The position numbers were made by a program, and so were the translations under genes. A stretch of DNA of 64,000 nt, taken from the NCBI RefSeq assembly GCF_023718305.1, contig NZ_QEYO01000014.1, positions 78,728 to 142,727 on the forward strand, in the 5' to 3' direction. Each line of letters starts with the position of its first letter. Positions within the stretch are counted from its first letter, which is position 1. This DNA comes from Gramella sp. AN32. Its GTDB lineage: Bacteria > Bacteroidota > Bacteroidia > Flavobacteriales > Flavobacteriaceae. Shown piece by piece: positions 9,073 to 18,208 of this stretch. Under the pieces are notes generated by a model. The model worked only from the letters and a program-made list of their open reading frames with translations, made no database searches and had not been told where the DNA came from.

Positions 9073-10821
9073 ATGAATCTATACATGAAAATAGTAAACA
9101 AATTAAGTTATTCTTTACTTTTCCTATCACTTTTAGCAATCTCTTCCTGTTCTGATTACCTTGAAGTTGAACCTCAGGATAAGCTTACTGAATCACAGAA
9201 TTATCGAGACGTTTACGATGCAGATGCAGCGGTTATAGGCGTTTATGGCAAATTTATGAATCTGGCAAAGAAGTATGTGGTTCTAAATGAGGTTAGAGCA
9301 GATTTAATCTCAGTCACTAACAATGCCGATCCAAATTTAAGAGAATTACAAAATCATGAGGTTAGCCCGGATAATCCTTATGCGAATCCCGCAGATTTTT
9401 ATAAAGTGATTCTGAATTGTAATGATGTATTGGCAAATTTTGATAAAATGCTTGCAGATAAGCGTTTTACTCAGGAAGAATACAACCAACGTTACGCTGA
9501 TATCGGCGCTTTGAGATCATGGATATACCTTCAACTTGGGATTCATTATGGAAATGTTCCATACATCACCGATCCATTGAAAAATATTGAAGACATTAAA
9601 GATGAGTCTAAATTTATAAGATTACCGTTTGATCGTTTATTAGAAGAGCTAGTTCACTTCACAGAAGCTTTACCGTATGTAGACCCTTATACTGCAGAAA
9701 GTCTTGTAATAAATGTGGATGGATACAATACAGCCAAGTTCTTTATTAATAAAGAATTTCTACTTGGAGATTTAAACCTTTGGAAAGGCAATTATACTCA
9801 GGCAGCAACCCATTACAGAACCGTAATGGAAACAGCCACTGGAAGCGGAAATGATTCTGAACGTTTTAATACCTATAGATTGGCATGGGGAACCGATATT
9901 ATTGTTAGTTATATAAGATATCAGGAACAAGACTTGGAATCCCTTATTAATACGGCAACAGAAGGATGGGGATCTTTATTTTCTCGGGAAATGGATAATG
10001 ATTGGAATTATGAATGGATTTGGGTATTACCATTCAGTCCGGACTTTGAGCCCGAGAATCCATTTATAAATTTGTTTTCTATGCAGGGAGGAGAGTATCT
10101 TCTGAAACCTTCCCAAAAAGTAATTGATCTATGGGGCGATCAAACTCAACTCAACGGATTTCCATATGATGCAAGAGGTAGAAAATTTAGCTATAAGACT
10201 ATTGGAGGACAACCTGTAGTTATGAAATATCTTTCAAATTATTTGAATTTTGAAACCTTTACGCCAGACGATTTCTTCGATAAGCAAGGCCAGTGGTTCC
10301 TTTATAGAGCTGCTCAATTACATCTCAGATTTGCTGAGGCAGCTAATCGAGACGGTCGCCACAGACTGGCCGATGCATTTTTAAATAATGGTGTTCACAA
10401 TGAATATGATATCCCTGGAACTGTTGATGTGACAGATATTCAACAAACTCATGATGTACCACCTTACGATTTTGATGCCCGCCAGGGTGACTTTCCTTAT
10501 TATCGTGGTGACTGGTATAGGGGTACTGGTGTTCGGGGCAGGGCTTATCTTGAAGCTGCTGAGGTTAAAGGCGATAGTACAATTGCCATTGAAAATAATA
10601 TTATTCAAGAAGCTGCACTAGAGCTCGCTTTTGAGGGGAATCGCTGGGGGGATCTTGTGCGAGTTGCTTTAAGAAGAAACGATCCTGCTTTTCTAGCAGA
10701 TAAAGTTTATGAAAAACTGCAGAAAGAAGGTGATTCTAGAGCATCTGAAGTGCGTTCCAAATTGATGAATCCAGATAACTGGTATTTACCTTTTAACTGG
10801 AAGGAAGAAGATAATGACTAA
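9073..10821 (+). CDS. SusD/RagB-family lipoprotein
   Basis: 582 residues with a lipobox ISSC (Cys26) followed by SDYLEVEPQDKLTES, the usual SusD opening. The C-terminal helix (ALELAFEGNRWGDLVRVALRRND) and the closing segment W-Y-L-P are family signatures. It is somewhat longer than average for SusD. It pairs with the SusC directly upstream. A Met at codon 5 (9085) would give a shorter leader and is an alternative start. A strong hairpin terminator (10847-10880) follows within 30 bases, so this gene probably ends the abundant part of the transcript. Confidence 0.94.
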   Translation: MNLYMKIVNKLSYSLLFLSLLAISSCSDYLEVEPQDKLTESQNYRDVYDADAAVIGVYGKFMNLAKKYVVLNEVRADLISVTNNADPNLRELQNHEVSPDNPYANPADFYKVILNCNDVLANFDKMLADKRFTQEEYNQRYADIGALRSWIYLQLGIHYGNVPYITDPLKNIEDIKDESKFIRLPFDRLLEELVHFTEALPYVDPYTAESLVINVDGYNTAKFFINKEFLLGDLNLWKGNYTQAATHYRTVMETATGSGNDSERFNTYRLAWGTDIIVSYIRYQEQDLESLINTATEGWGSLFSREMDNDWNYEWIWVLPFSPDFEPENPFINLFSMQGGEYLLKPSQKVIDLWGDQTQLNGFPYDARGRKFSYKTIGGQPVVMKYLSNYLNFETFTPDDFFDKQGQWFLYRAAQLHLRFAEAANRDGRHRLADAFLNNGVHNEYDIPGTVDVTDIQQTHDVPPYDFDARQGDFPYYRGDWYRGTGVRGRAYLEAAEVKGDSTIAIENNIIQEAALELAFEGNRWGDLVRVALRRNDPAFLADKVYEKLQKEGDSRASEVRSKLMNPDNWYLPFNWKEEDND

Positions 10822-10846
10822 GTAGTTTTTAGTTTTGATAATTAGG

Positions 10847-10880
10847 AGGATGGGTTATAATATTTAATCCATCCTTTTTT
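10847..10880 (+). terminator. Intrinsic terminator or attenuator after the second SusC/D pair
   Basis: Arms 10847-10857 and 10865-10875 pair over 11 bp (one G-T wobble) around a 7-nt loop and run straight into a T tract (10875-10880). The next gene starts only 10 bases later, so it can be expressed only by read-through or from a promoter inside the susD gene. Confidence 0.85.
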
Positions 10881-10890
10881 ATGGTTTGAT

Positions 10891-13281
10891 ATGAAAATGA
10901 GAATTCTTCCTATAACTTTTTTGATGTGTATGAGCATGGCCATTGGAGCAGCTCAGCATCATGGAATCAGGCAATACAATATTGTATGGGATTCCCAAAG
11001 TAAAAATAGTTCTGAATCTATGCCGGTTAACGGGCACAGCCTTGGTGCGAATGTTTGGGTTGAGAATGGAGAAATTTACTTTTATGCGGCTCAGAGTGGT
11101 GCATTTGATGAAAATAATGAATCATTAAAAATGGGTAGGTTTCGTGTAAAGCTAAAACCTAATCCATTTAATAAAGAGGATAAATTCCAACAAGAACTAA
11201 AGCTTAAAGAAGGTTATATTAATATCACTTCCAAACATTCTGAAATAGGCGAAACCGAAGTGAAAATATGGGTGGAAGCAGAAAGACCGGTTATTCATTT
11301 TGAAGCTGAATCTGATACTAAATTGATAATGAAAGTTTCATATGAAACCTGGCGGGCTGAAGATGTTTTGTTGGATGCAGAAAAAGTGCCGGGAGTTAGA
11401 GGACGTAGAGCATCACTTTTTGATTACGATAATTATCTGGTAGATCTTATAAAATATGGCGATCATTTTAGTTTAGAAGACGATAAATTTTATTTTTTTC
11501 ATAATAATGACGATCATTTCAGTGCATTTGATTTTGCCATAGAGCAACAAGGGCTCCAGGATATAAAGGGTGAAATGTATAACCCTTTAAAGAATCTTAT
11601 TTCAGGAGGAATGCTCTTAGGTGAAAACCTTCAATTCGTTGGAAATTCTAACGGCTTTTACTCTGGAACTCCATACAAATCATGGAATTTTGAAAATGCT
11701 TCTTCCTCAAAAAATACTTCTTTTCAGGTATTTGCCATAGTAGATCATTCAAAAAATGTCCAAGAGTGGAAAAATGAAATACACAAATTAGCAGATATAG
11801 ATAGAACTGAAGAAGAAATTTTTAAGCAAAATCTTGAATGGTGGAAAAGTTTCTGGCAACGTTCCTTTATCATCCTTAATGAACAATCAACTAATAAAGA
11901 GACCGATAAGGCGTGGGAGGCAGGCAGGAATTATAATTTATTTCGCTATCAGCTAGGAGGCAATACTTACGGGTTAATGCCAACAAAATTCAATGGTGGA
12001 AACCTCACCTTTGATCCAGTTTTAGTAGATAAAAATTTTAATTATGATCCTGATTATAGAAGGTGGGGTGGTGGATCATTTACAGCCCAAAATCAGCGCC
12101 TAGTCTATTGGCCGATGCTTAAATCGGGAGATTTTGAGGCGATCTTACCACAATTCGAATTCTACAGAAGAGCTCTTTCAAATGCTGTTAACCGAACAGA
12201 ACACTATTGGGGGCATACTGGTAGTTCATTTACTGAGCAGATGCAACAATCGGGATTGCCAATTGCTTCTCATTATGGATTTGTCCATGATGCTTTCTGG
12301 ATAACTCAAAGACCGCTCAATTATGAAGAGGGAAAACAATCCAATCGATACGTCCAGACACTTTTTCAAACCCAACTGGAATTCGCATTTATGATTCTCG
12401 AGTATTATAAATATTCCGGTAATGATATCTCAGAGTACCTTCCTTTTATCTATAACGCCGTAATCTTTTATGATGAACATTATCAGTTCAGGCATAGGCA
12501 GGAAACAGGTAAGGCATTAGATAAGAATGGAAAATTAGTGCTTTACCCAACAACCCCGGGTGAAAACAGTCCAAACTCCACTAACGCTTCCGACGCTATC
12601 GCTGGTCTAACTGCAGTAATCCAGAATAGTCTGGAATTGCCACAAAAAGTTCTACCAGATAGTATAAGAAATTACTTCGAGGATTTAAAAAACCGAATTC
12701 CGGATCTTGAAAAATTTGTATACACAGATGATAGTGGAAAAGAACACACCTTATTACGGGAATCTAAAGAGGATATAGCCTGGCATTCAGGTTTTATGCC
12801 ATCACTTTACGCATTGTTTCCGTATCGTTTAATTAATTCTGAAACAGAAGATTTTGAATATGCTCAGAATGTATGGAAATATAAGATGAACGAAGAAAAT
12901 AAAAATAATTATGCGAGTTGGAGACCGGGAGTTTTCATGGGGGCCAATCTCTTACTTACTAATTATACTAAAGAGCAGTTATTAAAAAAGCTTGGAAATT
13001 CACAAAGGAAATATCCAACTTTTTGGGGGCCTGGGCATGATTGGGTGCCCGATCATAATTGGGGAGGATCTGGCATGATAGGTTTACAGGATATGCTACT
13101 CCAGGAAAAAGGAGAAAAAATTTATCTTCTGCCTACCTGGCCGAAAGAGTGGGATGTCCATTTTAGACTTCATGCCTATAAGAATACTATAATTGAACTT
13201 AACTATTTCAATGGTCAAATCCAACAATTAACTGTGACACCGGAAAGTCGAAAGAAAGATATTATCCTAGAATATAAATAA
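10891..13281 (+). CDS. DUF5703-family protein, putative GH95-like (alpha/alpha)6 glycosidase
   Basis: 796 residues with a Sec signal peptide (cleavage near GAAQ). The N-terminal ~280 residues form a beta-sandwich with the pattern SMPVNGHSLGANVWVENGEIYFY typical of DUF5703 N-domains. The remainder is an (alpha/alpha)6-toroid-like region (NYNLFRYQLGGNTYGLMPTKFNG, EHYWGHTGSSFTEQMQQSG, TTPGENSPNSTNASDAIAGL, SWRPGVFMGANLL) and a final beta-sandwich with WPKEWDVHFRLHAY. This organisation resembles GH95 alpha-L-fucosidase/galactosidase-type enzymes, so an exo-glycosidase acting on an RG-I side chain or backbone is plausible. The activity of DUF5703 is not established to my knowledge. The start codon lies 10 bases after the preceding terminator. 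No Shine-Dalgarno sequence is seen. Confidence 0.72.
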   Translation: MKMRILPITFLMCMSMAIGAAQHHGIRQYNIVWDSQSKNSSESMPVNGHSLGANVWVENGEIYFYAAQSGAFDENNESLKMGRFRVKLKPNPFNKEDKFQQELKLKEGYINITSKHSEIGETEVKIWVEAERPVIHFEAESDTKLIMKVSYETWRAEDVLLDAEKVPGVRGRRASLFDYDNYLVDLIKYGDHFSLEDDKFYFFHNNDDHFSAFDFAIEQQGLQDIKGEMYNPLKNLISGGMLLGENLQFVGNSNGFYSGTPYKSWNFENASSSKNTSFQVFAIVDHSKNVQEWKNEIHKLADIDRTEEEIFKQNLEWWKSFWQRSFIILNEQSTNKETDKAWEAGRNYNLFRYQLGGNTYGLMPTKFNGGNLTFDPVLVDKNFNYDPDYRRWGGGSFTAQNQRLVYWPMLKSGDFEAILPQFEFYRRALSNAVNRTEHYWGHTGSSFTEQMQQSGLPIASHYGFVHDAFWITQRPLNYEEGKQSNRYVQTLFQTQLEFAFMILEYYKYSGNDISEYLPFIYNAVIFYDEHYQFRHRQETGKALDKNGKLVLYPTTPGENSPNSTNASDAIAGLTAVIQNSLELPQKVLPDSIRNYFEDLKNRIPDLEKFVYTDDSGKEHTLLRESKEDIAWHSGFMPSLYALFPYRLINSETEDFEYAQNVWKYKMNEENKNNYASWRPGVFMGANLLLTNYTKEQLLKKLGNSQRKYPTFWGPGHDWVPDHNWGGSGMIGLQDMLLQEKGEKIYLLPTWPKEWDVHFRLHAYKNTIIELNYFNGQIQQLTVTPESRKKDIILEYK

Positions 13282-13341
13282 CGTTTTTTTAACAAATTCC
13301 ATATTTACCTTTAACTTCGGTTTTAAACTACATTATTCTAT

Positions 13342-13370
13342 AATTATAACCTGCCAGGTTATAATTTTTT
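13342..13370 (+). terminator. Intrinsic terminator ending the first cluster
   Basis: Two perfect 11-bp arms (13342-13352 and 13356-13366) with a 3-nt loop are followed by a T-rich tail. A second small palindrome (13373-13386) lies directly after. Together they separate the DUF5703 gene from the regulated promoter of the third SusC/D operon. Confidence 0.75.
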
Positions 13371-13397
13371 CTAGCTTTTAAAAGCTTTTTGAGTTCA

Positions 13398-13442
13398 CAG
13401 CACAGTACAGGATACAAAATCTTATAATAACCTTTAATTTGG
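13398..13442 (+). promoter_or_regulatory. CAG-repeat operator plus promoter of the third SusC/D operon
   Basis: CAGCACAGTACAGGATA (13398-13414) is followed by exactly 20 nt and then TAATTTGG (13435-13442), one mismatch from the Bacteroidetes -7 box TAnnTTTG. The same 17-nt element with the same 20-nt spacing occurs at five other transcription-unit starts in the window. The 15-mer ACAGTACAGGATACA (13402-13416) is repeated exactly, on the opposite strand, at 53283-53297. Confidence 0.72.
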
Positions 13443-13493
13443 TTGTTGAATTTATTGGGTAATTCTTTAGAAAATTCCAATCACCCTTTTATG

Positions 13494-13507
13494 CGAAATC
13501 GATTTCG
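13494..13507. promoter_or_regulatory. AATCGATT-centred palindrome, candidate LacI-type operator
   Basis: CGAAATCGATTTCG is a perfect 14-bp palindrome lying 51 nt after the promoter box and 55 nt before the susC start, that is, inside the predicted leader. Its core AATCGATT recurs in the kduI leader (63819-63826). LacI-family repressors of uronate pathways bind palindromes of this kind; the binding protein here is not in the window. Confidence 0.5.
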
Positions 13508-13562
13508 AAGCATATATAATATCTTAACTTTTTAACACTATTAGCTAACTAAAAATTAAATT

Positions 13563-16544
13563 ATGAATCAAATCAGTTCTAAGTTAAGAAAACTGGTGCC
13601 GTATTTTGCATTGGTTATCTTCTTTAGCAGCTTTGCACAGGAGAACCAGGTAACTGGTAACGTTATTTCGACGGAAGGCGTACCCTTGCCCGGAGTAAAT
13701 ATTATTCAGAAAGGAACCTCGAACGGTGTAGTGACGGACTTTGATGGAAACTACTCCATTAACCTTGAGGCAGTGGGTACAAAGGTACTCGTATTCTCTT
13801 TTATTGGTTTTCAAACAACTGAAGAAGAAGTTAATAATAGATCGGTTATTAATGTAACTCTTCAAGATGGCGGAGAATTGGATGAAGTAGTGGTCATAGG
13901 GTATGGGACTCAAAAGAGAAGCGATGTAACGGGTGCTATTTCTTCAATTAGTGCAGAAAGTATTCAAGATGCTCCACCTATAGCTCCCGAACAAATACTT
14001 CAGGGGAAAATAACAGGTGTTAATATTGTTCAGAATAGCGGGCAGCCAGGCTCAGCTTCTACAGTTCGAATTAGAGGTATAAGCTCTATTTCTGCGGGAA
14101 ATGATCCTTTATATGTTGTAGATGGTGTACCCCTTCAGTTTGGAAGTGCTAATAACAGTGTTAGTCTTGGGGCTCAAGGTGGAACAACTGCATTTTCTAA
14201 TGAAGTTTCGAATCCCTTGAATATAATTAATCCTGCAGATATTGAAAGCATTGATGTTTTGAAGGATGCCTCAGCTACTGCAATTTATGGATCACGAGGT
14301 GCCAATGGAGTAATTATTATAACAACTAAAAGTAAAGATGGCGCTGGAGAAAATCTTACATATGATAATTATTTTGGAGTATCAAGTGTTCGTGAAACCT
14401 TACCGTTTCTTTCTGCAGATCAATATCGGTCCTACGCTGAGAGTATTGATGAACCTTATTCCGATTTAGGAGCGAATACCAACTGGCAGGATGAAATCTT
14501 CAGAACAGCCTTTACTCAAAATCATAACCTCGCGTTTTCTGGCGGTTCATCTACTACCAAATTTAGAGCTTCATTAGGGTACACTTCTCAAGAAGGGATT
14601 ATACTATCCAATAAATTAGAAAAATACACCGGACGATTCAATGGAAGTCACCGCGCTTTAGATGGCAGATTAAGATTAGGGGTAAATATGACTTACGCTA
14701 ATCTTGAAGATGATAAAGTAGCTATTTCCTCCAGTATTAATAATGAAGGAGGTAATATTTTAAAAGATGCTTTACGTTGGGCGCCAACTTTACCAGTTTA
14801 TAATGAGGATGGAAGTTTTTATCAGGTGGGTGAATTAAGAATTAATCCGGTTTCGTGGGTAGATGTTGAAGACCTTAATAAAACCAACTATTTTATTGGT
14901 AATACTGATGTGAAGTTCGATATTTTTGAAGCTTTAACTTTCGGATTAAATCTAGGTTACTCAAACGAAAGAGTAGATAGATATACTTTAGCTCCTGAAA
15001 CTCATCCTTCAGCAGAATCTGAAGGGGGCCGTGCTTCTATAAGTAAATTCAAAAATACCACCGCTCTTATCGAAACTACGCTTACTTATGATAAGCAGAT
15101 AAATGATAGTAATTATATTAATTTTCTGGTTGGATACTCTTTCCAAAGATTTGAAAATGAAAATACTTTTACTCAGGCCAATCAGTTCGTATCTACTGCT
15201 ACCAAATGGAATTTGATTCAATCAGGTAATACTTTAGCTAATACTTCTTTTAAAGATGCTAACAGACTTGCTTCTTATTATGGACGGCTTAATTATAAAT
15301 TATTGGATAGATACCTTCTTACTTTAACAGTAAGAAGAGATGGCTCAAGCCGGTTTGGTGAGAATAATAGGTGGGGTACTTTCCCATCGGGAGCTTTTGC
15401 TTATAACATTACTAACGAAGACTTTATGCAGGACTCCAAAATTAGTAATCTAAAATTTAGATTGGGTTATGGGATTACAGGGAATCAGGAAATTCCTAAC
15501 AATTTGTATAGAGAGCAACTTTCAATTAATGGCTCGAGTGTTTACGTGTTTGGAGGTGATGCAGTACCTAGTGTTTTGCCTACCAATTATGCAAATCCAA
15601 ATCTTAAGTGGGAAGAAACTAATCAATTAAACATAGGACTGGATTTTGGTCTTTTTGACCAGAGGCTTACGGGAACTATAGATTATTATAGAAAAAGAAC
15701 TAACGATCTGTTGCTTCAGTTTTCAACGGCAGCTCCATCTGTAGTAGAAACACAATGGGCCAATGTAGGAGAAGTAGAAAACAAAGGTTTCGAATTTGGT
15801 ATTACCGGAGATATCTTTGAATCAAATGATTTTACCTGGACTTCTAATTTGAATTTTTCAACTAATAAGAATGAAGTAATAAGTTTATCTAATGAGAATT
15901 TTCAAAGAGATGAAATTAGAACAGTAAATGGTTCCGGGGTTGTCGGGTTTCAAAACGGAATTCAAATCATTAGACCAGGTTTACCACTAAACTCCTTTTA
16001 CGGAAGGAAATTTACAGGACTTAATAGTGAGGGTATGGAAACCTATTTGGATGAAGATGGTGATGGAGAGGCAGATTTATTGGTAATTGGAAATGCAAAT
16101 CCCGATCTAACTTATGGATTCAATAATAATTTTCGTTTTAAGAGATTTGACGCAGCCGTAAATATGAGGGGCGTTATTGGTAACGATATATACAATAATA
16201 CTGGAGCGGAATTTTCGTATCCGGTAGGAGCCCCTGGTGTGAATGTGCTGGAATCTGCCCTCACCAATGGAACAAGCAGGGATGAACAGGCACAATACTC
16301 GTCTAGATGGCTTGAAAATGGAAGCTATTTAAGACTTGATAATTTAAGTATTGGATATACATTCAATACGGCTAATATTTCCTTTCTAAAGAAAGCGAGA
16401 ATATATGTTACAGGGAAAAATCTGTTGTTAATTACAGATTATACAGGTTATGATCCTGAAGTAAATACGAGAGCCGTTGGGGTAGATTATCTGGCATACC
16501 CAAGACCAACTTCATATTTACTTGGAGGGAGTGTTACTTTTTAA
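13563..16544 (+). CDS. SusC-like TonB-dependent receptor (complete)
   Basis: 993 residues. Signal peptide to about residue 25 (SSFAQ), a carboxypeptidase-D regulatory-like domain at 27-105 (VTGNVISTEGVPLPGVNI), the linker DEVVVIGYGTQKRSDVTGAI, then the plug (QILQGKITGVNIVQNSGQPG, VRIRGISSISAGNDPLYVVDG) and barrel. This is a canonical SusC. It is the first gene of the lyase operon (through 27294) and is preceded by a 281-bp leader with a CAG-repeat operator and a palindromic site. The downstream PL11, PL26 and PL22 genes suggest that this pair imports RG-I fragments; that is contextual inference. Confidence 0.96.
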   Translation: MNQISSKLRKLVPYFALVIFFSSFAQENQVTGNVISTEGVPLPGVNIIQKGTSNGVVTDFDGNYSINLEAVGTKVLVFSFIGFQTTEEEVNNRSVINVTLQDGGELDEVVVIGYGTQKRSDVTGAISSISAESIQDAPPIAPEQILQGKITGVNIVQNSGQPGSASTVRIRGISSISAGNDPLYVVDGVPLQFGSANNSVSLGAQGGTTAFSNEVSNPLNIINPADIESIDVLKDASATAIYGSRGANGVIIITTKSKDGAGENLTYDNYFGVSSVRETLPFLSADQYRSYAESIDEPYSDLGANTNWQDEIFRTAFTQNHNLAFSGGSSTTKFRASLGYTSQEGIILSNKLEKYTGRFNGSHRALDGRLRLGVNMTYANLEDDKVAISSSINNEGGNILKDALRWAPTLPVYNEDGSFYQVGELRINPVSWVDVEDLNKTNYFIGNTDVKFDIFEALTFGLNLGYSNERVDRYTLAPETHPSAESEGGRASISKFKNTTALIETTLTYDKQINDSNYINFLVGYSFQRFENENTFTQANQFVSTATKWNLIQSGNTLANTSFKDANRLASYYGRLNYKLLDRYLLTLTVRRDGSSRFGENNRWGTFPSGAFAYNITNEDFMQDSKISNLKFRLGYGITGNQEIPNNLYREQLSINGSSVYVFGGDAVPSVLPTNYANPNLKWEETNQLNIGLDFGLFDQRLTGTIDYYRKRTNDLLLQFSTAAPSVVETQWANVGEVENKGFEFGITGDIFESNDFTWTSNLNFSTNKNEVISLSNENFQRDEIRTVNGSGVVGFQNGIQIIRPGLPLNSFYGRKFTGLNSEGMETYLDEDGDGEADLLVIGNANPDLTYGFNNNFRFKRFDAAVNMRGVIGNDIYNNTGAEFSYPVGAPGVNVLESALTNGTSRDEQAQYSSRWLENGSYLRLDNLSIGYTFNTANISFLKKARIYVTGKNLLLITDYTGYDPEVNTRAVGVDYLAYPRPTSYLLGGSVTF

Positions 16545-16554
16545 AAAAAAATAA

Positions 16555-18132
16555 ATGAAAAATATGAAAACTTTTAAACTAAAATTGAGATCAAAACTGG
16601 TCATATTAGTTAGCATTTCAATGCTAGTTCTTGGCTCATGTTCTCTGGAAGAAGATACTTATTCAATTTACACTCCAGAAACATTCTATTCGAATGATTT
16701 TCAGATATTGTCTTCTCTGTCGGGGATTTATAGGAATTTTGCTGCCATAACAGGGATGGGGGTAGAATACAGAACCTTAGAATTATCTGCAGATCAGGTA
16801 GTTGTTCAGGCAAAAATCCAGGGATGGTGGGGAGGTGATGCCTTCTGGCAATTAATGGAGCATAACTGGAATCCAGATCATTCTTACATTTCCGGAACCT
16901 GGAATACCTTTTTTAGAACGGTAGGGCAAACCAACGGTTTATTAACTTCCTTAGAAGATTCTAATCTGGAAGTATCTGGACCTGTTGCCGAACTTAAAGC
17001 ATTACGAGCTTATGCTTATTTCTTTCTTATGGATCTTTTCGGTAATGTTCCAATTTTTACGGAGCCAAAGGTGGATCCTTTAAACCTGCCGGAACAAAAT
17101 ACACGTACCGAAGTTTTTGAATTTGTTGTATCGGAATTAAAAGCTGCTGCGGAAGATCTTCCGTCTAAAAGTGAAGCCGGTGGTGCCTATTATGGCAGAT
17201 TAACAAAAGAAGCTGCTTGGTCTCTTTTAGCTACAGTTTATTTAAATGCTGAGGTCTACACAGGGATAGCTATGGATGCCGAAGCAGAACAATATGCCGA
17301 TATGGTAATTAACTCTGGATCGTATAGCTTGCTTCCTAATTACTTTGACAACTTTGTTCCAGATAATCAGAATAACGCTGAATTTATCTTTGGAGCCGTT
17401 TACTCTCCTGATGTGGCGGGGGGGATAGGCCATCCTCTTGTACAAAAGGTTTTACCGGGTATTTCTGGGGGGCTTTTTGGACTTCCTTATACTCCTCAAA
17501 ACGGTTTTGCCACAAGGCCGTCCATTTACAATGCTTACGAAGATCAGGATGTGAGAAAGGAAATGTTTCTTGCATATGGTCCTCTTAAAGATCCAAGAAA
17601 TGGCGAAGTAGTAATGGTGGAAAGGGTTGTTCCCGATAATAATTCGGCCTTATATGAACCTGGTGTTTCTACTGAAGGTCCCGTGCCCTACGATATAATT
17701 CCTGCAACGGGAATTAGAAGTCAGCCAATGAATGCCGGAATTAAATGGATTAAATGGCTAATAGACCCAAATACACAAGGTGGAAATGCTGGTAATGATA
17801 TCGCATTTATAAGATATGCCGACATAATTTTGATTAAAGCAGAAGCAATGGCTAGACAGGGAAATCTGGATGGAGCATTGGAATATGTAAACATGATCCG
17901 GGAAAGAAGTAATGCAACAAAATTAACATCTCTCACTCTGGAGGATATTTTAGAAGAACGAAATAGAGAACTGGCTTTTGAAATGACTCGTAGAAGAGAT
18001 TTAATAAGATTTGGAGAATTTACTAAACCATGGGAATGGAAGGAAGCTTCAGAACCTTATAGAACTATTTATCCTATTCCGCAAGCTGCGATTAACTCCA
18101 ATCCAAAATTGGAGCAGAATCCGGGATATTAA
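16555..18132 (+). CDS. SusD/RagB-family lipoprotein
   Basis: 525 residues, lipobox LGSC (Cys29), SusD N-domain, the helix LKALRAYAYFFLMDLFGNVPIF, and the C-terminal signature ILEERNRELAFEMTRRRDLIRFGEF. It ends Y-P-I-P-x6-N-P-x-L-x-Q-N-P-G-Y, the classical SusD closing motif. It pairs with the SusC 10 bases upstream. A terminator-like hairpin follows (18165-18193), as after the other SusD. The alternative Met at codon 4 makes little difference to the signal peptide. Confidence 0.96.
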   Translation: MKNMKTFKLKLRSKLVILVSISMLVLGSCSLEEDTYSIYTPETFYSNDFQILSSLSGIYRNFAAITGMGVEYRTLELSADQVVVQAKIQGWWGGDAFWQLMEHNWNPDHSYISGTWNTFFRTVGQTNGLLTSLEDSNLEVSGPVAELKALRAYAYFFLMDLFGNVPIFTEPKVDPLNLPEQNTRTEVFEFVVSELKAAAEDLPSKSEAGGAYYGRLTKEAAWSLLATVYLNAEVYTGIAMDAEAEQYADMVINSGSYSLLPNYFDNFVPDNQNNAEFIFGAVYSPDVAGGIGHPLVQKVLPGISGGLFGLPYTPQNGFATRPSIYNAYEDQDVRKEMFLAYGPLKDPRNGEVVMVERVVPDNNSALYEPGVSTEGPVPYDIIPATGIRSQPMNAGIKWIKWLIDPNTQGGNAGNDIAFIRYADIILIKAEAMARQGNLDGALEYVNMIRERSNATKLTSLTLEDILEERNRELAFEMTRRRDLIRFGEFTKPWEWKEASEPYRTIYPIPQAAINSNPKLEQNPGY

Positions 18133-18164
18133 TTCAATTGTTTTAGCCTTAATTGTTTTAATGA

Positions 18165-18193
18165 AGAGGGCTGTTTCTCTAACAGTCCTTTTT
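18165..18193 (+). terminator. Intrinsic terminator or attenuator after the third SusC/D pair
   Basis: Arms 18168-18175 and 18181-18188 (8 bp, one G-T pair, extended by A/G-T pairs) enclose the loop TCTCT and lead into five T residues (18189-18193). The next gene starts 15 bases later, so the lyase genes depend on read-through, mirroring the arrangement at 10847. Confidence 0.75.
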
Positions 18194-18208
18194 ATTTAAA
18201 AAAATCAG

